A DNA stretch of 64,000 bases from Tubiluchus corallicola (lineage: Eukaryota > Priapulida > Priapulimorpha > Priapulimorphida > Tubiluchidae): contig JAQGDQ010000392.1 in assembly GCA_030141605.1 (NCBI GenBank), forward strand, positions 1-64,000. The letters are read 5' to 3'. Shown one piece after another: positions 38,862 to 59,000 of this stretch. A program made the position numbers and the translations under genes. The notes beneath the pieces are model-generated. The model had not been told where the DNA came from. It saw only the letters and a list, made by a program, of their open reading frames with translations, and searched no databases. Within the stretch, counting starts at the first letter, position 1, and every line of letters starts with the position of its first letter.

Positions 38862-39597
38862 TAATAATAATAATAATTAACGAAAAGAATAGAAACAAAA
38901 ATTGACAAATAAAGATAGAACGTGTTTACAACTATTTACAATAATTAAAAATTATGATTCGTTTAGTTAATGTGGGTGTGGATATCGGAATTCTGAATTG
39001 GTGTGTATGTTGTCATACTGGTGTGATGGTGTTTCATATTTGGTTAATATTAATGATTTCAATTTTACTTTAAATGCTGATAGAGACCGTTTAGCCTACA
39101 ATGTAGACAATTCCAAAGCAGAACTGCTTGCTTGATTATACAGTTGGTTCTATAGTGGGTATTTGTCCTAATTTGTTTTAGATTACTCATTCTGGAATTG
39201 ACGATAGGGTTTGGAAGGAAGCTAAATTTGTTATTTTGAAATGGGTTGCTAACGTTGTTAATATATTTATATTTAGCATAATTAATATAGACTGTATATA
39301 GAAGTGGATAGAGATATGGATCTGCGTAAAATAACGTCGAACCACCCATGTTGGAAGTAACTGGAATGCGGTCATTGACGTCATCATGATTTAGTGTGTC
39401 CTGAATGGAACAGGCCTAAATGTCGTTCCGCTTTACAGCTACCTGCGTCACTGAATGTGTGACATTTGCCTAGAGGAAAACCCAGGTAGAATCATTAGAG
39501 AAACTCTGCTACAAAATTCTTTTCCTGGCCAACGCCCAGTCCTTAGCTGTCTGTCTGCTTGTCTGCTGTGTTTCTCTGCGAGGCGTCAACTGTCACC
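35563..39597. other. Intergenic region, no gene recognised
   Basis: AT-rich DNA with short unrelated frames only, the longest being about 101 codons at 36690-36995 without any motif. A (TAA)n microsatellite lies at 38796-38878. The right end just before 39598 should contain the 5' UTR and promoter of the EF-hand gene. The left end should hold the promoter of the W-repeat gene. Confidence 0.55.
38796..38878. repeat. (TAA)n microsatellite
   Basis: About 27 TAA units with a single interruption (ACAATAA) near 38859. It yields a spurious poly-Tyr frame on the minus strand. Confidence 0.9.
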
Positions 39598-48466
<8,869 letters not shown>

Positions 48467-50178
48467 GACGTACATGGCATTCGGCCAGAAGCAGGCAGCC
48501 TAGCTGCAAGGACCAGCAGTTTGCATGAAATGAAAATTTAATTATGATCGAAGAAATAATTTGCAATGTACATTCATGTTATATATGTATATACCTTATG
48601 GTCTTAGCTATATTAATTCATTTGTATGGACTAACATAATAAAACGTTCACTTGGCACAAATTTACGTCACTGTTTTTCGCTTTTTTCAACCATTCTGAA
48701 CAGAAACACAGGTGGCGCTGAGAAAGCAAAATCCTGAGACGTAAGAGGCCGTGAAGGAAATTCTATTTTATATATGAATAAGAATATCTGAATTTAATGT
48801 AGAATGTACTTAAACTACAAAAATATGTACTTAGCAAGAAAGTACGTGATATATTTTAGCGGCATTTACACAGCTTTGAAGTAACAATATTGCAAACACG
48901 GGAACTTTGGTCCTGTGATTTACAGCTAAAGCCCCTTTTCTCAAGCAAAGAATCTCAAACATAGACCCTTTATCTCAAATAAAAGACCTCAAACAGGGGT
49001 CCTTTATCACAAATAACGGGATTTTTTTTAAATTGGATTTTCAGATTCCCGGGCCTTCTTTTTCAAGTTGAAATTTTATCTTAGGCCCTAGGCTGCGCCT
49101 TATACAGTACTAGTCTATGGGATAATCTGGCTCTGATTATACTGTGACATATATAAACCATGTTTGTTTTAGATGTAGGTACATTTAATCTTGACAAAAT
49201 TGTTTTAAAATATAAACTAATAAAAATTTGCTCCTCCAATGTTAGACATAAGGTACCCGTGGTCAGTATGGTCTTCACTGACGTAGTTTTACGAAATATT
49301 CTTCAAAAATACAAGCAGAACGAACGTTTCAGACTATTGTCTATTGCATCAACATCAGACCTGCACCCGCAATACAAACAGAGCTTATCAAATTATCATC
49401 CATTAATATCACAGCTAACAAGAAATGAAAAAACTAAAGACAAAAGGAGTCTGTGCTTTATTTCGCAGAGAGAAAGACAACAATTATAAGTTTCCATAAA
49501 TGAGATTCACGTTTACCAATAAACTGTGTTTCCAATACAATTCTTGTGTGAAAGTGAAATGTCATTTATCTCAACATAATAACACATAAACAACAGTCTA
49601 TTTGCGCAAGAGAAAAATTTATCGAAACTGACCAGAAAGTCATATTGCCCACAATGGCCGACAAGAAACAAAATACGACATAAAATATAAAAAGAAAATG
49701 AAACAGAAGAAAGAAAATGATACAGGAAAAAGACAAGCGTCTAAATGCAAAGCAAAAAGAATAACAAAGTTATTAATTGCAATTACTGCAAGATAAAAAA
49801 ACTTCTACAATTTGTCCAACCGAACACTAAACTTTCAAGTGGCTTTACAATATCGTCTGAACCACAATAGCTGATTTTGAGTTGCTATTAGAAAAACAAA
49901 AACTGCGGTCATATCGATGTAATTCTAGAACTAAATGCGCAGTCAGCTGGCTGGCAGACTTGACATAACCCATGGCATAGTGCCCAGCAACTACTGTGAA
50001 AGAATCTCATCTGCTGTTGCTACTTGCAAATGTGCTGGCCTCGAACGGTTCAAGGTTATCATCTAGACGCTAGTAAATAGGTTATAACTCACATATACTA
50101 AGTTATACGCGAATCTAAGCTGCGGGTGTGCGACTGGACTACTGTTCGTGTTACGTACAGTACTCGTGTGTATTTTAT
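48467..50178. other. Intergenic region, no gene recognised
   Basis: Contains the EF-hand gene's 3' end (AATAAA at 48638). A 109-codon plus-strand frame at 49160-49489 has no recognisable motif, no Kozak support and no conserved splice context, so it is not called. The right end should contain the promoter of the small-ORF/GT31 transcript. Confidence 0.5.
48638..48643 (+). promoter_or_regulatory. Poly(A) signal, EF-hand gene
   Basis: AATAAA 172 bp after the stop codon. Confidence 0.5.
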
Positions 50179-51214
50179 ATGTTGTTCTTCGCCATGTACA
50201 TGGGCACAGTTTATGATGTTTGTTGCATAAGTTACTACGTAAAATGTAAACGAGATAAGGAAGCGCTAGCACCATTATTAGTTCAAGTGGCTGGAAAAGA
50301 TTTTGACGAACGTAAAAATTTGTATGAGGTATGCGTTGAAAGTTTTGAAATTAATTTTAACCGTTCTTGTAACAAATCAGTTCATGGTTGTTTATGACTA
50401 CTGGAAACTGCGTGTAAAGCACGGTCATTGATAAATTTACTGATTAGTATGTAAGTCAAGTATGTAATCCCACCACTGTGAATGGTTACGCTAATTTGGT
50501 GTAAAGTTAACCTATGCCTTAATACTCGCGACAGGTTGTGTACAAACAACTGTAGGATTTGAATTGGGATTGAAGAGGAACGTACAGGGATTGGGGACAA
50601 TTATATTCGCTCCATCTAGTTTTTCTTAATCAGATTCGTACGCCTATAATTAAGTATTTTCAAAGGCTACATTTTGATATGGAATTTTAAATGTATACCA
50701 CATTTACGCTCGAGAAACTGCGTTAGACTTCGTTTTGGGACTGCATTTGAATCATTGCGGATAGTAAGTTCGTTGTAGGGGAGTCGATAACTGCAATAGC
50801 AACGGCACCAATAACAAGGACGATTATGAAAGAGCAGTTAGATGATTGGACACACTTCATTAACCCCTAGCACAAAGCTCTCTCCTCATATTTTTCTTTT
50901 GCTTTTTATCGGTTATACAGTTTTGTATAAGATATGCAACACTTGATTTACATACTAACTAGATGGGAGATTAACCCATCAACTAGATGTTAGTAATGCA
51001 GAGACGACAGGTGGGGTATGTTGACTTACTGGATAGTAAAAATGTGAAAGAATTTACAGGAAATACACTAGGCTTAATAGAAACATTGTTTACCACTTAC
51101 TGAGCTAGGAAACTTAAAGGTTGTAATTTTTTAACGTATTTTATGCGTATTTCTCACACTAACTGCACAGCTTCTTAATTGTTTTTTGCATTTTAACAGT
51201 CCCCACAATGCTGA
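50179..51214 (+). CDS. Candidate spliced small ORF overlapping the GT31 start
   Basis: An ATG at 50179 opens 50 codons to a donor at 50328|gtatgc; the strong acceptor at 51199 adds four codons and a TGA at 51212-51214, giving 54 residues. The peptide begins with a hydrophobic stretch (MLFFAMYMGTVYDVCCISYY) and continues with a charged, soluble tail ending in SPQC. The stop sits in ATGCTGA, where the ATG is the GT31 start codon (51208). The intron must exist in some form if the acceptor is used, but coding is not proven: it could be a regulatory uORF, a real microprotein on a dicistronic mRNA, or chance in a 5' UTR. I do not recognise a family. Confidence 0.35.
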
Positions 51215-52380
51215 TACTGCCCCGGAATGAATTCTTCAAGACGCCGGTAAATAACAGCTCAGCAAGTCTACAAAGGTCAAAACACATGGTCTGCATCGTT
51301 AGTTGGTCGACATTCAAATATGGCCTCTTGATTGCAGTATTAGCCACAGCCTCTTTTGTTTACATTCTTATGAGGCTTATACAGCATCAATGCTGTTACG
51401 CGTTTCAAGAGCCATATGATGCACATGAAAATGGCAGAAAGCATCGGTTTAAAATTGTCAGTAAGGGTAACAGTCATAGAAATGAAGAAAATGATGCAAT
51501 TTATCAGTCGCCTAATATTGATACATTATTTCATTCAAATCCAGTGTGGAGTTTAAACGACCTTGGTGGTGATTTCCATACGCAGGTGGAGTGTGACAAT
51601 TTTTTAGCTGTTATCGTTGTAGTATCAGCACCTTCAAGTTCTGAACGCCGCAAAGTTATTCGGTCTACCTGGGGCCGCTTGTGGTCAGATAAATTTAATA
51701 GAAAAGTTAAGACTGTATTCAGCATTGGCAAAACAGCAGCTGAAAACATCGAAGCATCTGTTACAAAAGAATCATCATCACATAGAGATATCTTGCAGGG
51801 AGATTATCTCGACAGTTACCGTAACTTAACGCTGAAGGTGCTGCATGGCTTGCAATGGGCAGTATCCTGCAAACCTCTTTTCATTCTTAAAACTGACGAT
51901 GATTGCTTTGTTAATGTGCCTGTGTTAATTAATTTACTTACCAATGTCGCAGCGCACGGTAGTGCGAAAAGTACGTACGTTGGAAAAGCAGCAAAGTATA
52001 CCAATGTGATTCGTAAGAGAAACGATAAATGGTACTTGTCAAAAGCAGCTTACCCGCTCGACCAGTACGTGCCATATCTGAGTGGGATGGGTTACATCAT
52101 GCATTACAGTGTCGCTAAGCAAATTCTCAATGCATCCACACACATCAAACCATTTCCCAACGAAGATGCATTTATTGGCATTGTTGCGTACCACTTAGGC
52201 ATTGAGCCAATACACAGCAATCGCATTGTGATGTACTCACCATTGTTTTCACACTGTAATTACTTGTACCTTCTAGTCATTCATGGTGTGAATGCGGAAG
52301 ACCAGAAGGAATGCTTTGAGAAGTGCATGAATGCTGAAAGCATTTGCTCTACTAGTCATATCATTTACGAATGGAATTAA
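51208..52380 (+). CDS. Beta-1,3-galactosyl/GlcNAc-transferase-like glycosyltransferase, family GT31
   Basis: Single coding exon of 390 residues with type II Golgi topology: a short basic cytosolic tail, a membrane anchor at about residues 38-56, then a stem and lumenal catalytic domain. GT31 motifs are in order: APSSSERRKVIRSTWG (like the family's R..IR.TW), the DxD motif in FILKTDDDCFVNV (D230-D232), YPPYLSGMGY-like PYLSGMGYIMHY, and the catalytic-loop acidic motif NEDAFIG (E319-D320). Enzymes of this family add Gal or GlcNAc in beta-1,3 linkage to glycoproteins or glycolipids. The specific acceptor cannot be read from sequence. A 3' splice site (aacag|TCCCC) eight bases before the ATG shows that a 5' UTR exon lies upstream, probably 50179-50328 and its flank. 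Candidate AATAAA signals are at 52600 and 53090. Confidence 0.9.
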   Translation: MLILPRNEFFKTPVNNSSASLQRSKHMVCIVSWSTFKYGLLIAVLATASFVYILMRLIQHQCCYAFQEPYDAHENGRKHRFKIVSKGNSHRNEENDAIYQSPNIDTLFHSNPVWSLNDLGGDFHTQVECDNFLAVIVVVSAPSSSERRKVIRSTWGRLWSDKFNRKVKTVFSIGKTAAENIEASVTKESSSHRDILQGDYLDSYRNLTLKVLHGLQWAVSCKPLFILKTDDDCFVNVPVLINLLTNVAAHGSAKSTYVGKAAKYTNVIRKRNDKWYLSKAAYPLDQYVPYLSGMGYIMHYSVAKQILNASTHIKPFPNEDAFIGIVAYHLGIEPIHSNRIVMYSPLFSHCNYLYLLVIHGVNAEDQKECFEKCMNAESICSTSHIIYEWN

Positions 52381-54685
52381 ATTGATTTTTATGATATCGA
52401 TAATACTATAACTGCAACTGAATGATCTGCTGCAAAAAAGGTGTGGCCGAGGTTCACGGTTTACTTTGAGGTTTATTTCTATTCTAATTTAATCGTTTAA
52501 CTTTTTATGCCTGTATGTGGCAGAAAAGTTAATTCTGTGTTGTTACCCGGTCTCTGTAAAAACCACCGGAATTACCACTCTTTTTTACTGTTTTGGCTTA
52601 ATAAATTGATCATGTCTAAAAGTAATTTATTGTTAGCTGGGTAACTGCTTCCAGACTTTTTTGGTCTTTCTTTTCTGCCTCTGTTATCATTCTTCCAAGT
52701 TACGGCATTCAGCTTACCCACAGTCCTCTTTAATCGGGCTGCGAATAACTTTGTACCCTCATTTTTATTCAAATGGTGTTTATCAGCTTCAAAAACTTGG
52801 GCAGGATATTGTTACTGCCATCATACTATTGATAATGTAACAATAATGCAAAGTTGCTTGTTTTATTTCTTACTGTATACTTTTTTCACTTATGCCTTTC
52901 TTGCAGTGGGTCAGTCAGTATTAAATCTTCAGTCTTTCACTAGCACTGCAGACAAGGTCTACAAAGTGCCTATAAAAGATATTAATAATGTTGGTGCTAC
53001 TTCAATATTGGTATTAATTAAAATGCATTCTATATTATGTATTGTAAATATTTCCAGCCAAACCAATTTATGAACTGCATTGTTTTATAAATAAAACTTG
53101 TTTTAAGGGACATTACAGAAAGATTTTCTAAATGCACTAACTCATTTTGTATCAGTAAATGCTTCATTTACTACAAAAGTTGCCTTTTTTGTAACTACTT
53201 TTTGATAAAATAATTATCACATAGGTGCTAATGTGTTACAAAGTGTATGATTTGCATTAAAATGAAATGTTATGAATAACGTGAAAATTTGTTATTCAGA
53301 TTATAGTAAATAGTCTATTTTCTAGATCATTTATGCTTGTTTGTAAAATGAGTTTTTACTAATTTTTGCAAATTTTACGATCCAGTTTAAAGGGCTGGTT
53401 CCTTTGATGACATATGTTTTATGTATTTTGTATCTAAACACAGCAGAATGGTAAAAGTGAAGAGTATGCAGGTTACTTAATTTTATAAAACCGAAGATTA
53501 GGCATACGAGAATCTTTAAAAACGTATGGCAATAAATTATGATGATGGGAGCAAAATTAGAAGCCAGGAACACAGTTTTCTTTGAGTTCTAGTTGATATA
53601 TTTTTAAAGACAGCATGTTGCTAATAAGGTACAATGAATAAATGTCAACTTTTTGTACAAAAACAGTTGTAAAAAGCAATGAATTATCAGTATTCTAAGG
53701 AGATTTTACATTACTTGCTCAAATTAAATTTATACATACACGTATATAAATTTGTTAATTTTTTTAATACATTAAAAATTTAGAAACTAGAATCTAATGT
53801 ACATATAAATATAATATTTTGAAATAACTGATGAGAGATGTTATTATTAGATATTATTAGATATGTTATCATAGTTTTTATGTATGTACATACATAAGTA
53901 ATGTATTTGATTTGAAGAATTCTTTGTTCAGTGCTTACGTAACTATCATAACTTTATCAATAAGTTTATGGTAAGATATAAGCGATTGAGTTTCAATTAA
54001 AACCGCCAGCTTAAATTATCATTGAAGCCAAGTTCAGATTTTCTGATTATACCATTGCAAACCGCTCATAGCAGTTTTCTGAATATATGAACTTATTTAC
54101 AGTTAACTTTCAGTCTTGTGAAAATAAAATTTACAGCAACTCAACATTAGTCAACATTTTAATCAATATTAACTCTGTATTTTAGAGAGTTTATATTTTG
54201 GGTAAAAGTTGCTGTACCATTTCTTGGACTGCAGGTGTTAATGCTACCCATGACAACAAGATGCTGTACACCTTAAGAGTGTATTCAGAATTTTAATGTG
54301 CAATGGGGACACACAGGGTCACAGCTCAAGAAGCCGGCTTGCTATTGTTGTTTTGTACTGAATATGAGCTAGTATTGTTTGCCAGCGATTTCAAAGTTGT
54401 GTTTTTCTAGCATTACCACTATGAACAAAAAGCTCAAAACAGTTACAAATTGTAGATTTTGTGTTTTGTTTCTAAATGGAGTTTTCTTATTTTCGAATGA
54501 AGTTTATACAGAATAAAAATATTTCTTACAATTTATTAGCTGGAGACACATTTTGAACTTTTTATCCTACAATTATAACATTATTAGATGAATATTATAC
54601 AGCTTGCAAAGTCATATAATTGTAGTTTTTCCTTTGCCACAGTTTTTTCTTAGTGATACTGTAGTTGCAACAACTCCCTTCCTAT
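52381..54685. other. Intergenic region between GT31 gene and GILT gene
   Basis: Holds the 3' UTR of the GT31 gene and the 3' end of the opposing GILT gene (AATAAA on the minus strand at 54537-54532). No other gene was recognised; short frames at 52846-53073 and 53331-53573 have no motif. Confidence 0.55.
54532..54537 (-). promoter_or_regulatory. Poly(A) signal, GILT gene
   Basis: AATAAA on the minus strand, about 150 bp after the stop codon at 54686. Confidence 0.5.
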
Positions 54686-56017
54686 TCATAAGGTGCAAGC
54701 CTCTGGCTTTGGGCCCTGCGAATGATAAAACAATTTTACGACTCGGTTAGCAAGTGGGACAATAAATGTCAGATAAGGAAAAATTACTTATGGAACTGCT
54801 TACCATGTATGTATCACAGATTAGTTTCAACAAGTTTTCTTGTGCCTCCGATTGAATTTCATCCGTGTGAACCTACAATTGAGCTTCAGTTAGCAACTGC
54901 ACAGAAATTTGAACCCTATTAATGTAGTACAACTGAAAAAAATGCAGGCAGCAAAATTTCCTTTTATTTTTAGACAACAGAATGCATTTTGTTTTTGACT
55001 AATCACTAATGAGTCACTCCAGCACGAAATGTTTCCACAAGTAACTCTGTATTTTTTAAGTCGAGCAATGCGCGTGAATGAAGAAACATACCCCATTGAG
55101 CGTTACCCAGGGCGTGTACTGATGAGGGGGGTCTAGAGCATCCGTCAACAGTGCCATTTGATGCTCTAAATAGTTGCCTTCAGATCCATAAGTACAGTTG
55201 TATATTGGCTGCCATTCATAACCCAATTTATCTGCACACTAAACGTGAAGAAACACAGACAGTAAGCAACATTCAGCAGATATACAGATATAATAGAAAA
55301 AACCTGCCAGCATCCTAATCAGTGACGTAGACGATTAATTACGTAACAGGAAATAAAGTAAAAATTATACAACTAACATCGTCTAGTACACCAAATGGGC
55401 CTCCCACCCACCTCTGTCTTCTGCCTTGATCTTTTTGTCTTTATTCTGCGATGATCTTAGTGAAAAGTGACGTTCTTGCCAGGCAAAGTCTTCTCATTTA
55501 AAATTTAATTAATAAGTAATTAAATTCCTACTGTTTGCTCACTTTATTAACTACTTTTTCTTGACTATGTCGATGAGACTTACACAATAAATCGGTATAA
55601 ATAAACAAATAAATACTTCTTTTCCTGCCGTTTTCGGTAACTTGCTGGAAGATTCCATGCAGTTTATATACGGCATCCATTGATTGGGATGAGCAAGAAG
55701 ATGAATAGCACAACTCTGAATGTGATCATGTAAAACAAATACAAATCATAAATGCAAGCGTAAGAGAAATCAATAAGCAAAACTGTACCAAACACTACAC
55801 TGATTTAGTAAGCACAGCTGCCGCCACTTTTACTAGAAAGTGAAGACTGCAACATACCAAGACACACTTAAAATTGAAGCAGCAACTTTAACCTTGTGTA
55901 TTTTTGAATCAGACAAGAAAAACAAGACACTATGCATTATGAAAAAATGCACACAAATGGAAGGCTGTATCCTTCAAGATAAAATCAATGTGTATGTATA
56001 TGTGTGTGTGTGTGTGT

Positions 56018-56055
<38 letters not shown>

Positions 56056-59000
56056 ATGCGTGCGTGTGTGTGTGTGATTGTGTATATATTATACAATGGC
56101 TTAAAATTCACCAATGTCACTTAAACAACACAACATAATGTTCAATGTTTGGACGGCTGTACTAGCTAGAAACGATTATAGCTAATATATGCTAAACTTC
56201 ATATTTTTATTGATGAAGATAGCTAGCACAGGTAGTATTAAACTGAACACAGAAGTTACAGTCAAACTCTGAATAAACGATACCTGAATAATGTTACCAG
56301 TACACTCGTCAGCTCCATGCTGGCAATCAAATATCCATTTTTCTCCATCCCAGTGTTCCTAAAGCAACGAAGGTACAATTATTGTCACAATGCATTTTCA
56401 TTGTCATATTTATTGTACGGTAATCAGGTATTACAGTTACAATGGTTTTTGAAAATAATGGCACAGTTTGAAAAACATAGAGCAGTGCCACAGATTATCA
56501 ACAGTTAAAATGGAAATGGAAAATTGCAGCAAACCCAGAGGAAATTCTGTATACATACTTGTACTTTTTGCCGATGAAACAAAATTAAATGCTATCAAAA
56601 GAAAAATCTTTGTGCTTGCATTTTGTTTCGTGGATGAATTACATATACTGTCATAGAAGGGATAAATATTCAAGAGTCAAATACAATTACAAGGTTTAAA
56701 CTTTAAAACAACATAATTATTTACACACACATGACAACTGGAATAAGGTCTACACTTTACATTTATGCCGAAACATTTGCTAAAGAACATTATGTTTGAT
56801 CCTAGGCACATGAACGTATCACTTTCACCGAGTAGCCAGAAAATTAGTAGTTATTTGCATGTTAGTCACACAATAGCATTAAGGTAAAAGTACTACTAAC
56901 GAAACACAAGTTGACAACAATATTAGCCCACAATGCAACCAACACTGTCTAGTTCAGGACATTCTAAGGTTAGTTGCACTACGTGTAGATGCACATGAGC
57001 ACTCACATGTGCATTTCCATAAGGGACAAGGGTGACATTCATGATATCTCCAACTTTTTGCCATGTTGGAAAAACCTGCTGCCGTATCATAATTTCACAT
57101 CCAGGACACAGTGTTTCGTAGTACAGGGAAAAGTTAACAGGTGGTGCCACAAACGCTGACAGTAGTGACATGCATTGCTTGGAAACCTACAATAAACAAC
57201 CTCCTAAACGCGACAAATTCAAAAAAAACGAATAAAACGAAGAGATGCAAACTTTAAATATCCAACAGTTTTCCCTATATTTAGCTTGCAGATGCGCTAA
57301 TTTAACATACCTGTGTATTTCCGTAAGGCACAAACGTTAGCTTTGTTATTTCCCGTATTTTCTCATAAGTAGGATATAGCTGATGAGTAATGAATAATTG
57401 GCAAAATGGGCACAAAGACTCACAATAAACTCCCAGCTCTACGTACTGAATGTTAATCTTCGAAACACTTGAACACGAACTTGCTACCTAATTAACAAGC
57501 AGTAACATGACTAACAGGGCATTCAGACTAGCAAGTTTTCTCTGTGACAGCAAACTCTCAAGTGTGAACTGCTTTGCGAGTTGCTGTCGGCAAGTTATTG
57601 CAAACCCCCAATCAGTTGCTGAGAGTCGATCTCCTGCGAGCTACTATCTAGTGTGAATGTCTCCGCGAGTTTCTTAGCAAATTAACTTGCTAGTCTGAAC
57701 GCACCATTAAACTGCACGAGTAAAAAAAGGTTACTGTAATTTTATTTAATGTACACAACAAAAAAATTAAACTATTGTACATATCAACAGAATATATACC
57801 TTACAGCTATAGTTCTAAGTGGTTAGTAACTACAGAAAAAACGGAATAAATATTCTGATTTCCAACATACCCAAAGACTCACTTTAACAAATAACATGTA
57901 AAAATCAGAAATGCAGAAATGGTACGGATCCACCATATCTTAAAATGTCATTGCACAAAGTAATGCAATTAGATTCTGATGCATATATTCATTTCCGATT
58001 GTTTTCGATTTCAAATAATTCCAATTATGCAAACAATGCAATTGGAATCATTCACACATTTTAGCCCCAATCACAAAATGGAAAATTGTTAGAAAATTTG
58101 TGTTTTAACTTATCTAAGAAGTAACTAAAGTGATACTAATTTAGCCAATTCTTAGAATTACAACTCTTAGAGAGAGTTCAATAATTAATTGTGATCCTTT
58201 CTAAAAGAAAATTACTAAGTAGACGAGGTTTTCACTGCCTAACAGCTTATCTGGGATGAATAATGTCTATGATACACCAAAGCATCCAGCATCTGGCTGA
58301 CAACTTCCAGCTTCCGATGTTAACTAAATGATACAACAAAGCATCTGATGTCCAATCTCAGTGATTTTTGCAAAAACAATGGGACGATAATCAAATATAT
58401 TTTTGCAAAGCTTTCTTGTTGCTTATTCATATAATAATTCACATTTTCAGTCGCCATTGACCAGTTGAGGAACAGACGCTGCATGATGGATGGCAGATGC
58501 TCAAAAATCGGAACAGTTTCTAATTTACAGCGTCTGCCCCCCAGGGTCCGCAGCAAAAATCATTGTTTTCTCCACACACTAACAGTATACACACTCTATT
58601 TCTCCCTTCCAAACACTGGATGCAGAAGCCACTTGCTGGATAGTGTGGTGCATCATAGATTTAAAAAAAGCTAAAATATAATAATATTCTAATAATGGAA
58701 TTACGGACAAAGTCTGGATAATGATATTACTGTCCACTGCTGGGATAGAATATAGACTGTTAAACAAACTAGGATAGAATATAGTTCAATATACTAGTAA
58801 TTATAAGTGCATTGTTATTATAATATGTATTAACCTGAACCATATTTTTAAAAATTAGTCTGATACCTGGCATTTTTTAGCAATCCTTGCAGAAGAGCAC
58901 CACAGATTTGGTGGCAGGTTACACTCCGAGTTAGACGAGCTCCAAGCACAGTAGTTACTGTCGAAGAAACCAATAGATGGTGCTTTCATCAAAGTGACGC

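Noticed and set aside
49160-49489. 109-codon plus-strand frame
   Set aside because: No motif, no repeat of the frame in a spliced model, and composition like the surrounding AT-rich DNA.
54722-54922. Plus-strand 66-codon frame
   Set aside because: Shadow of GILT exon 11 on the minus strand.
54890-55096. GILT exon 10 reading straight on past 55092
   Set aside because: A short stretch looks GILT-like in a shifted frame, but the gtatgt donor at 55091 and the in-phase exons 11 and 12 (VHTDEIQ..., then GPKPEAC) give the proper C-terminus.
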